Source of the DNA: Gymnogyps californianus | Taxonomy: Eukaryota; Chordata; Aves; Accipitriformes; Cathartidae | Direction of reading: 5' to 3' | DNA length: 64,000 bases | Assembly: GCF_018139145.2 (NCBI RefSeq) | Contig: NC_059500.1 | Location: forward strand, 42,353,175-42,417,174 | Part shown: positions 35,714 to 45,800 of the stretch, in pieces | How the letters are laid out: each line of letters starts with the position of its first letter | Position numbering within the stretch: position 1 is the first letter of the stretch | The notes under the pieces: model-generated | What the model was told of the DNA's origin: nothing | Databases searched by the model: none | The model's input: the letters and a program-made list of their open reading frames with translations, nothing else | Program-made: the position numbers and the translations under genes

Positions 35714-36605
35714 CTTTCGTTCATTAGTCAGTATGAAATTTCACCACAGAGAAAACACAGCCTAAATATAATGGAGGAAAAAATAAAATTTCCAAGTTGC
35801 TGGTTCTTCCAGACTCGGGAAAGCTACTTTATAGTCTAGTTAATCACTGTGAGCTGGGACACTTCCTTCGCCTGTAGCTAGAGACTGACTTAAAACACCC
35901 AATCTACAAAAAGTACCGACAAAATTTAGAATATCAACTTTGGATTTCTAGGTTTCTCAGCAAATGGCCTCCTTAGGTAGATGGCTTTGCCAATTGAAGC
36001 CTAGGATAAAGGCTGTTGCAGCCAAAGTATTAAAATGGGTTTTTTTAGGATTTGGCATTGTTATTATAAATACTAGATAAAAAGTAAAAATACTGATTAG
36101 AATTACACAAAACTGTTTCCACTATAGCACTTTGTTCTGTTGGAAAATGCCAGTCACTTAAAACTAATATATTTCTGAAAAGGATGTAGATTTTAATAAT
36201 TCTTCTGATTTGTTCAATCATTTTTAGACACAGGATATCAGTGCTTCCAAAATCCATGATCATTTGGTCCGCTGGTCTGCCTTATTCCATGCGTAGGTAT
36301 TTCAAGAATTTCACAGAAAATTCTGAAAACCTAGCGACACACCACACTGTAGAAAGAGTACTATTTAACTGGCAATGATTAGGTACAGGACAGGAAAAAA
36401 AGAAAAAGTGTTTCTGCAGTTTTTCTCTGACACAGTTCCATTATTACGGACAAGTTGCATAGCTCTTTACTACAGACCCCTAGCTTTAAAAAGTTCATGT
36501 TGAGGCCATCATGCCAAATGCACCTTATTTACAGCCATGCTTATTAAAACCTGTAATAAACATTCCATACAAGAAAACATATTTGAAGTTATTGTAAAGG
36601 GAATA

Positions 36606-36625
36606 TTTGTTACCAAGGTAACAAA
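36606..36625. promoter_or_regulatory. RFX X-box-like inverted repeat
   Basis: TTTGTTACC-AA-GGTAACAAA: two perfect 9-bp arms separated by AA. The inner GTTACCAAGGTAAC (36609-36622) fits the X-box consensus GTNRCC-(0-3 N)-RGYAAC, bound by RFX factors. The match to the motif is direct; occupancy is inference. Confidence 0.5.
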
Positions 36626-38361
36626 TAAAAACTGTGCTACTATTGTGTATTTTATTTTCAATGAAAAATTGAATCCTTTTCAATTATTGGGTGGGATGGA
36701 AAAGTAGTAAACAAGGTTATAAATCTCTGGAGTTCACTTCATGATAATAGTACATTAAGCAGGCAACTGGTATTCTCCACGCATTGAAATAGAACTACTA
36801 TGACCCACTACTTTATAATTATGTGAGGATTATTAACACAACAGGAGAAGGAAATTGGCTACTCAGCACAAGTACCACTCTGTGTCTTAGCTAATTGCAT
36901 ATATCCTAGGTTAGCTGAGCTAGGCAGATCTCCCATTGTGCTTGGAATTGACAGACATACATAAAAATGGTAATAATTTACAAGGTAAAGTTGGTGTTGA
37001 AAATGATAAAGGTTCTCAGAGGATTATTTAAATTCTTTGAGATTTTTTGTTGTTGTTTAAATATCGTCATAGCAATCAAAATTGAAAAAAAGAAAAAACC
37101 TAATACTCCATAAGATTTAATTGAGATTTTATGTCTTATCACTGTTATGTATCTTGGGTGGCAAGTAAGTCTAACTCTGTCAAGTTGAATGAAGACGCAA
37201 ACCAGCACCGAATTGTTAATATACCTGTATCTCTCCTGAGTAGTTACTAAAATCCTACATGGTCACAGTGAGATGACTGCTTGCAAACAGAAATACACTT
37301 TTTAGTGTGTGTGTGCGTGCATGTATATATAAAATAAATATAAAAATATGTTGGTGTGTGTAAATATATATTACTTCTGATAAGAATGTTTATATCTTTT
37401 GCTGTGGTTTTAGGGAAACAATGCTAATATGAAAAATATTTCACAGATTAGGAAGATGTAAGCGATAGCAATGCAACAGTATTTAATGAACTATGCTCCT
37501 AAATGCTGTGAACTCTAGCTATGGTTCCGGAAATACCTGTGTGTGAAAAACTTCCTTTATTGAGTAGTTAATGAAATAACTCCCAGGAATAAAGTACACA
37601 TGTGCATAAGAGTCTCATCTTATGAACCTTTATCCAGTGACTTAACTGTGGGAGCACAAGTATTCCTACTGGTTTTAATGACTTCACATACAAATGACCA
37701 ATTTAAGGATCAATTTGGCTGTGACTGTATAGCTTTTATGAGATGAATTAATATGATAGTATCATAGGAATAAATTTTCTGGCACTGAGTTTGGTCTAAA
37801 TCCTGAAAAGGGCTCAATTGAACGGCTAGGTATTTAAAGGAGTGTTGTAGGATCAAGTGTCTTTAATCTATCTCAATTCTAATCACAACTGGAAATCAAA
37901 ATTGTTGTAATGTTCACTGGTTAACTAAATCTAGTATAATAAACATGTCATGAAAAGTAAATAAAAGCAAATATTTTGTGTGTGTGTGCTCACATGTACA
38001 TTTTCACTTTCATCTTTGCTTTTAGTAGCAAAAAATAAATTACCCATCCCAAACACCCTGTTTGTAGAATATTAGCAGTGGTCTATGTACACAGCCAAAT
38101 CCAGAGCGATTCCATCCACAGCATCAAAGAAGACAGCAAAATGTCACAAATGCGTAGTAATGTTCGGATTTTTATCAAAATAATCTGTTGGTTTTACTCT
38201 TCCTATTATCAGTTTCTTTCTTTATTGTTGAGTACCTAAAGGTGTAGGAATAGAAACACCTAACATTATATATGAAAACATAAAAATAAATATAATTGTA
38301 TTCTACATAACTCTCCTATATAAAGAATGAAATACATTTGGCAAAATCTGTTTTGAGGAAC

Positions 38362-38366
38362 TTAGC
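38362..38366. repeat. Left target-site duplication TTAGC
   Basis: Five bases before the LTR, repeated exactly at 38952-38956. Confidence 0.9.
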
Positions 38367-38951
38367 TGTGCTGGTTTTGGGTGTGACGTAGTTAATTTTC
38401 CTCAGAGCAGCCCATATGGTGCTGTGTTCTGGATTTGTTGATGACACAGGGATGTTTTAGTTATTGCAGAGCAGTGCCTGCACAGCGTCAAGGCCTTTTC
38501 TGCTCCTCACACTGCCCCACTAATAATTGGTCCGAGAGTGCACAAGAAGTTGGGAGGGAACACAGGTGGGACAGATGACTTGGGTTGGTTGGGGTCACCA
38601 TGACCATGCCATATGGCGTCATGCTCAGTAGTAAAAACTGAGAGAAAGAAGGAGAAAGGGGGGGGATGTTTGGAGTGATGGTGTTTGTCTTCCCAAGTAA
38701 CCATTACGCATGATGGTGCCCTGCTTTCCTGGAGATGGCTGAACACCTGCCTGCCGATGGGAAGTAGTGAATGACTTCCTTATTTTGCTTTGCTTGTGCG
38801 CACAGCTTTTGCTTTACCTACTAAACTGTCATTATCTCAACCCAAGAGTTTTCTCACTTTTGCCCTTCTGATTCTCTCCCCCATCCTACTGCGGCAAAGT
38901 GAGTGAGTGGCTGTGTGGGGCTCAGCTGCCTACTGGGTTTAACTCACGACA
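38367..38951 (+). mobile_element. Solo LTR, older copy
   Basis: 585 bp, TGTGCTGG...CACGACA, with a perfect TTAGC target duplication. It shares the U3 start (TAGTTAATTTTCCTC, GTGCTGTGTTCTGGATTTG) with the 24.5- and 29.4-kb LTRs, and the 3' module TTATCTCAACCCAAGAG with the 29.4-kb LTR. The TATA region is decayed (AGTAGTAAAAACTGAG where relatives have a TATATAA box), so the promoter is probably weak or dead. There is no internal retroviral sequence. Confidence 0.92.
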
Positions 38952-38956
38952 TTAGC
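38952..38956. repeat. Right target-site duplication TTAGC
   Basis: Exact copy of 38362-38366. Confidence 0.9.
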
Positions 38957-41667
38957 CTGGAAGTATTTTCTCTTCGGCACAATTTTACTATGCTATGACT
39001 GAGTTTCTCGGATAATTCCTTAGAATCTGCTAGTGTAAATTCATTCAGAGCTCTTATTATTCAGAATAGATGAAATTCATCTATGGCTTGTTGATGGTCA
39101 AGCATTTCTGTTGTATACTATTGTTGATGGCATTAGATAAGTGTTTCTGTTTTTTGAAATGTAATTGGAAAAGAGGTTTTACTGTTTCATTGCTGTTTCA
39201 CAGTCTCATGTTAGTTATTTGGGACTGTGAATGTCTCTCATTTTCTTTCTGGGAACTAGTGAAATTGGACCGTTAGGCAAGAATATCTTCATTTTTCCAT
39301 CCTAATATAACTTAGGTTATTATTAAAACTAGGAAATACTTTAAGGTACAGCTTTGTTATACACATCTTCATAAAGGTCTGATTTAGTCTTTCTGGTTCT
39401 ACTTTCAGATATGACTTGGTTAATTTATCAGTTTGATTATTCATTTATTCTAAATAAAAATGACAGATATATGGAAGTTCAGAATTCAGTTTCTGAACTA
39501 ATAAAGTTATTAATGTTTGAAAATGCTGCTCTGAAGACTGATGGCAAATTAGAGGTAGAAAACAGTCCAGAAAAAGTAAAAAAATATTTTCAATTGTTAA
39601 GTTTAAGTTTTGAACCCCTTGAGAGGACTTCAGAATGTCAGCTTTTTGATTCATTTTTTTCAACCAACTTTCACCAATCTTATTACAGCCAAAGGACTAT
39701 GGAAATCAAATAAAGTGGATTGTCAGTGTCTGGTTTCTAGTCATGGCCACTCAGTTCAAACATCTACACTAGAAGGGAAAACCAGGCAGCATTATAACAG
39801 AAAGCAAAACAGCACGTGAAATAAGATACAAATATGGATCTGGAAGATAAGTATTTTGCACTGAAATAGTGGGACTGACTTTTCTACTTGGTAAATGGGG
39901 AAAAAAGACAAAACCACTTTTTCTATGCACAGATTTTGGGGAAAAAAAAGTCCATTTGTATCTTTTTGAAAGCTACATATGCCAAGAATATCAGTTTTGA
40001 AAAGAACAAAACTGACAATTATTTGGGAGAGAATCCAGAACTACATTGATTTGTCATGATGGAACATTGTTTTCCTGTGATTGTTGACTGCTTTCTTTAG
40101 TTATAATAAAGAAATGTGCTTTGAAAAAAAAAAATCAAAAACCTGGGAATATTTAAAAGAATATGACCTATCAAATAGCTAAAGACAGCCATCCCAGATT
40201 ATAACAGATTGTCGCCAGGTAGTAATTGTTGCATGTTGGGAGGGCTGGAGATGAGACAGTTTCTTGCAGTTCAACCATCTTCAAATTACAGTAAAGATGG
40301 CCATCTTCATTCCTTGTACCCTTTGAACCAACCAGGCCCATAACTATGTCCCTTTCATACTCTCTGTCATGCTGGATATTATTATTCGACGGCAAGGAAA
40401 TGTGATGGCAACAATTTTCAGAGCAGGAAAATTGCCAGTTCTGCTTGATTATGGGTTTAATTCTTTTTTATGTTCATCTAGATTTGTCCAACAATGAATT
40501 TCAACAGTATGAAGAGCCTGAGGCAGTGGCAGGTTTGCTATTAACAAAAGAGGGTATAAAAAAGAGAAGGAGATTAACAATTTCTTAAAGGTCATTCGTA
40601 TAACTAGGTATATCTTATAGACTAAGTAATTCTACATAATTTTTTTTCTTTAATGACAATGTGTATATTATGATTTTTAGAAATGCAGTTTTTCATACTA
40701 AAAAAACCTCCCACAAGAAAACTGCAAGACCTATAAAAGACCCTGAATTTCCCTTCTAAAATTAAAATTGAAGCTATATTGAAGAATAATAATAAGAAAA
40801 AAAGAATTAATTTCCCTGTGTAACTAATACATCTAATGGGCATTTACAATATATGTTTTTGTATATAGAACAAGATAATGCTCCTTTGTTTGACAAAGTC
40901 TACTTTTAGAAATCTATATTTTGAAAAATAATGTGTATAACATCCATGTTTTTGAACCTCTTTCTGTTATCAATAATAAAAGTCAGAAGTGAAAAAAAAA
41001 TAGTATTTCACTGAAATAGTTTTACAGTATTTTCAACAATCCTTTATTCTTTTCCTTTAAAAAAAAAAGCCTACCCAATTTGTTTTCCATGAAATTACTC
41101 TCCAGACTCTTCAAATGTATTTCTTTCAGAGCTATTCTCTTGGAGCAGTAATTTTGTCCTGAAAGCAGCATTCATCTGATTTTGCCTCTGCAATCATTGT
41201 TCCAGATAAGCGTATTCCCATGGACAAATTTAAAAGCACTAATGCACCTTTATCTCTTTGAAGTGGCCTCCTCTGTTATCAACATGCAAAGAGCATGAGG
41301 ACCCAAGATGTAGTGTTTTTCGGTAAGTACCACCAAGTTTTTATTCAGCTCTCACAAGACTGCTACACTTCTGGCTCTCAACAATATCACAGAAGATGCT
41401 TCTGGGCAGCCAAAAAAAAAAAAGAAAAAGGCTCTAGTCTACAGCCAAAAAAACCAACAATGCAATGCATTTTATTTACAAGCATCTCTGAATAGATCAT
41501 GCAAAAGAGTCATCATAGAAAAAGGCTTTTTAGGAGTTTGCAGAACTCTTTCAGGCTATGCTAGTATTTTGCTGCTTTGCTCACAGCTAAGAATGCAATA
41601 GGTGTTGGGTATTAGAAAACAATTTATAGGGAGGAGTTTATAACTGAAGCCAATGTTTTTGTCTGGT
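38957..41667. other. Unassigned sequence with one exon-like segment
   Basis: This is AT-rich and mostly unrecognised. The exon-like segment at 39409-40123 is listed separately. An A-rich tract (A12 then GAAAAAGG) lies near 41411-41430. Confidence 0.5.
39409..40123 (+). other. Possible terminal exon or retrocopy end
   Basis: A pyrimidine-rich acceptor-like site (TTTCTGGTTCTACTTTCAG, ending 39408) directly precedes a 100-codon plus-strand frame (39411-39713) that runs to a stop. This is followed by untranslated-like sequence, AATAAA at 40105-40110, and an A11 run at about 40124-40134. The order acceptor, frame, stop and poly(A) signal is that of a last exon. An encoded A run also fits a processed retrocopy. 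The frame has a Glu/Lys-rich helix-like part (MEVQNSVSELIKLL) but no family I recognise. Every element could arise by chance. Confidence 0.18.
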
Positions 41668-41999
41668 TGTATTGGGTTTGCGTGGCAAGGTTTTGGTAGC
41701 GGGGGGGGGCTATAGGGGTGGCTTCTGTGAGAAGCTGCTAGAAGCTTCCCCTATGTCCGATAAAGTTAATGCTAGTGGGTTCCAAGACGGACCCGCCGCT
41801 GGCCAAGGCCGAGCCAATCAGCAACAGTGGTAGCGCCTCTGTGATAACATATTTAAGAAAAAGCAAAAAAAAAATACAGGGGAGTTGCAGTTGCAGCCAG
41901 AGAGAGCAGAGTGAGAAGATGTGAGAGGAACAACTCCGCAGACACCAAGGTCAGTGAAGAAGGAGGGGGAGGAGGTGCTCCAGGCGCCAGAGCAGAGAT

Positions 42000-42412
42000 T
42001 CCCCTGCAGCCCGTGGTGAAGACCCCGGTGAGGCAGGCTGTCCCCCTGCAGCCCATGGAGGTTAATGGTGGAGCAGATATCCACCTGCAGCCTGTGGAGG
42101 ACCCCATGCCGGAGCAGGTGGATGCCTGAAGGACACTGTGACCCCGTGGGAAGCTCACGCTGAAGCAGGCTTCTGGCAGGACCTGTGGACCCGTGGAGAG
42201 AGGAGCCCATGCTGAAGCAGGTTTGCTGGCAGGACTTGTGACCCCGCGGGGGACCCACACCAGAGCAGTCTGTTCCTGAAGGACTGCACCCCATGGATGG
42301 GACCCATGCTGGAACCGTTCGTGAAGAACTGTAGCCCATGGGAAGGACTCACGTTGGAGAAGTTCGTGAAGGACTGTCTCCCTTGGGAGGGACCCCACGC
42401 TGGAGCAGGGGA
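42000..42412 (+). repeat. Minisatellite inside the LTR, ~45-bp unit
   Basis: Imperfect repeats of a unit containing GAAGGACTG...CCCATGG...GGACCCACGCTGGAGCAG. The last units are exactly 45 bp (for example 42279-42323 and 42324-42368). Unit length varies from 41 to 51 bp further 5'. The array lies downstream of the TATA-like box, so it would be in the R/leader part of an LTR transcript. Confidence 0.85.
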
Positions 42413-42629
42413 AGAGTGTGAGTCCTCCTCCCCCTGAGGAGGAAGGAGCGGCAGAAAAAACATGTGATGAACTGACCCAAACCCCCATTCCCCGTCCCCC
42501 TGCACCGCTCGGAGGGGAGGAGGTAGAGAATTTGGGAGTAAAGTTAAGCCTGGGAAGAAGGGAGGGGTGGGGGGAAGGTGTTTTAAGATTTGGTTTTATT
42601 TCTCATTATCCTGCTCTGATTTGGCTAGT

Positions 42630-42635
42630 AATAAA
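42630..42635 (+). promoter_or_regulatory. LTR polyadenylation signal AATAAA
   Basis: AATAAA in the 3' third of the LTR, followed by T-rich sequence. It is conserved with the minus-strand sister copy. Confidence 0.7.
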
Positions 42636-42821
42636 TTAAACTAATTTTTCCCCAAGTCGAGTCTGTTTTGCCCGTGACGGTAATTAGTGAGTGATCTCCC
42701 TGTCCTTATCTTGACCTACGAGTCTTTCATTTTATTTTCTCTCCCCTGTCCAGTTGAAGACAGGGAGTGATAGAGAGGCTTTGGTGGGTACCTGGCATCT
42801 AGCCAGGGACAACCCACCACA

Positions 42822-45800
42822 TAAGCAAACCTTTTGCCTAGTTTAAATCTATGTTTAAGTTTTCTAGGAGAAATAAGAATTGTGCTCTTCTTGCCTTCCT
42901 CAGCCTGAAATCTTTAAGACTTGCTACTGCACTGAACAAGATAAGATGCTGTTCCAACAGGATCTTGATATTTCTGTTCGGTGAGTTTCTATTCTCTGTT
43001 CCACCACTTGCTAACATTTTCGCTTTCTGTTTCTGTCTGACAGCTATAAACATACAGGACCCAAGAAACAAAGAAGCTGGATTTTTCCTTGAAAAACAAA
43101 TGAGAATGAGAGATGCACCTGCACAAGATAAAATCTAACTGTTGCCTCATGAGAGAAATGATTCAAATACCTCTGTATTGAATCAATGACCCTCTGTTGA
43201 CAAGTGCAATGGAACAGCTTTCCTCTGTTACTTTATCACTGACTTAGTTGTGTCATAAAACTTGGGAGCTGAATAAACCTCTACCAGAGCAGGATGATCT
43301 ACATGAGCAGGAGATAATATTCCTGTATAGTCCATCACCTGGAGTTCTCATTCTATAATGATAAGCAACAAATGGGGAATTAAAAAAACCTACATGGAGT
43401 CCTGTTCAGTTCAGCATGCTTCTGCAGACAGGGATTGCAGTACTTGATCTGGTACCATCCATACAAACAGGCTGATAAAGGCTCCCACCAGCAAACCCTG
43501 CTTCCTCTTGCTGCTGTCCCTCTTTGGTGTGCTCTGCTACCTGCTCATCAGGGCTTCCTTCTCCAGCTTCCCCTCTCAGCTGACTTAGGTTGTGACCAAA
43601 AGCTTCAATCCAACCCAGTCTTATTTGGGCCATGGTTATTCCAGCAGGACATCATTGCCTGCAGGAATGTGACAGATTCATTCACATCCTACTGCACATC
43701 AAATGGTATTTTATTGGTAAGAAATGTTTGCCTCTTTGATGTTTATACCATTTTAATACCCTTACTCTAAAGCTGTGTCTTAGTCCTAATAATGCTAACT
43801 CCCATTGATTTCATACTAAAGACGAAATCTCCTAATAGAAGTGTCTGGAGTATTTTGTACCTTGTGTATCATCTGTGTGTCTCATTCTGATGCTGTTACA
43901 TGTCTGCTTATATGCGCACCAGCATTTTTTCATTTCTTTGTACAGTTAGTATGCTTATTGAGAAAAGTCATACAGCAGGAGTATAAAGAAAAGTAGAAGG
44001 ATACTTAAACATATGTCTATTTTTAAACAAACATATGAGTAATTTTAAATAAGAGAATGGAACTATTTATATGCTTGAAGTTATGCATAGTTTACCACTG
44101 AATTAGAACCTGTGATCTTCTCGAACAGCAGTATTATATATGACATTATATATGACATGAAGTATTATTATGTTTTCATACATCTTCAAATATTTTCCAG
44201 ATATCTTGACACCACTTTTATTTTAAGGAATAAGGAACATAAACAAATATTCTCAATGCTAATTTTAAGGAATCACAACTCATGGAGAACAACATATTTT
44301 CTTAAGCAAACAAATAAACCAACCAACCCAAAGCAAACCAAACCAAACAGAGGCAGAATCCTACAGAAAACCCTATGAAGCAGGCTTTATTACTCAAAGA
44401 TCTATGCTCATCCTGTGCTGCAGACTTTCTTTCCCTAACCTGAGCAATATCATATTGAGTAGGATTGCAAACTGACATGAAGGTACAGTCAAATTTGTTT
44501 ATTAAGCAGAAGAGGTCTTCCTAAACTTGATAGAAAAGCCTCAGTTTTTATTGCAGTCTCATTTCTTCCCTGCCTCTTGAGGCTGGGTGCCAGCTCTAGA
44601 GAAAATAATTTGTCTGTCTTTTTTTGTTCAAAAGCTGATCTACAAAACTGGGGAACAAACAGCTGGTCCTGATCAGAGCAGGCCAGTGAGTTTTCAGGCT
44701 TGCATCATGAATGCAAAGGCCCACACGTCAGACTGTTGGCTAAAGCAGTACAAAATTTTTGTAAAATTACTAGCAGCTTTATCGAGTTATGAGTGATTTA
44801 CCACCATTAATGGGTTCCAAAACCGATGGGACTCTTGTATTTTTAATGGAAAAATAAATTCAACTTCTGTGAGTTCGGGAAGAGCAAAGGAATGTAAGAC
44901 ATCCACACAGACAAACACAAAGTATACTTGTCTGCCTACAATCCTCCTCTCTTGTGAAGGACTGATACTGCAAGTCAGAAACCTGTGTAATAGAGGTGGA
45001 CTCTGGGATCTCTAATGGAAAAGGAAATGTTTTCACTTGCCCTTAAAACAATGGAAATTTATTGTTCATATTTGGACAGGCACTTTCCATTTTTAAATGT
45101 CCTAATGGGCAAACATAAAAAATTGATTCCATCCCATTTCTTTTGCTCCAATCCCTTGCATAGCAAGGGCTAGAAAACTAGTGTAATAACAGAAATAGTA
45201 AGAGGAAAATAAATTTCATTCACCTGTTGCATCAGAGCCAAAGCAAAACTTCAGTAGTATGCAACGAGGAATAGCAGATGGCCAATTTTCCTTTAAGAAG
45301 GTGCAGCCATAAACACTCATGTTGTTTTAGAAGTTAGCTGAGTATAAGCTGCAATATAAGTGGCTGCGTGTTAGTGCATTTATATACAGGACTCCTAAGC
45401 CTGTGCTAGAATCATGGAGGCTGAACACTGGACAAAACTGATCACTAGAATTATCTTTTATACATGTTTTTTTCCTTGATGGTTACTTTCCAAGTGTTAT
45501 TCTGATGTTTTCACAGGGACCTGTGCCACATGAATGTACATTTTTAATTTTTACCCGTTACTCTGAATGCTGACGCAGGTTTTAGCCCTCTGCTTTTTGA
45601 ACTCCGTGTGTATTTTGAATCCAGGTTTCTTTGCACAGGCTTGGAGGGTATCAGAGCCCATTTTTCAAAGGAATTCACGGGAAGCTCAGGAACTTGCTAA
45701 GAGCTCTACACATCTGGCGATGGGAAATTTTCATACCTGAGGGGACTACAGGAATGACAGAGGGACCTAGCAGCTCAGGAAAGGGGTTTTGGTAAGTGCT

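Larger units (their letters stand above)
35714..38366. other. Unassigned AT-rich sequence
   Basis: No gene is recognised. It contains the X-box-like inverted repeat at 36606-36625 and TG/TA-rich tracts near 37303-37370 and 37977-37990. Confidence 0.55.
41668..42821 (+). mobile_element. LTR with internal 45-bp minisatellite
   Basis: About 1154 bp in plus orientation, beginning TGTATTGGGTTTGC and ending CAACCCACCACA. In order it has a G-rich U3 start (G run at 41701-41709), CCAATCAG-type CCAAT sequence near 41814, a TATTTAAG TATA-like box near 41849-41856, and a minisatellite of about nine 41-51-bp units (42000-42412). Then come AATAAA at 42630-42635 and a U5 reading CCAAGTCGAGTCTG. The minus-strand copy at 21666 is its relative. 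Flanking pentamers (CTGGT and TAAGC) do not match, so no target duplication is visible. Frames of 116-211 codons on both strands here are products of the multiple-of-three repeat unit, not genes. Confidence 0.92.

Noticed and set aside
41853..42505. Overlapping open frames of 116-211 codons on the minus strand, and their mirror at 21997-22736
   Set aside because: They lie wholly inside LTRs and are opened by a ~45-bp (15-codon) minisatellite. The low-complexity peptides are by-products, not genes.
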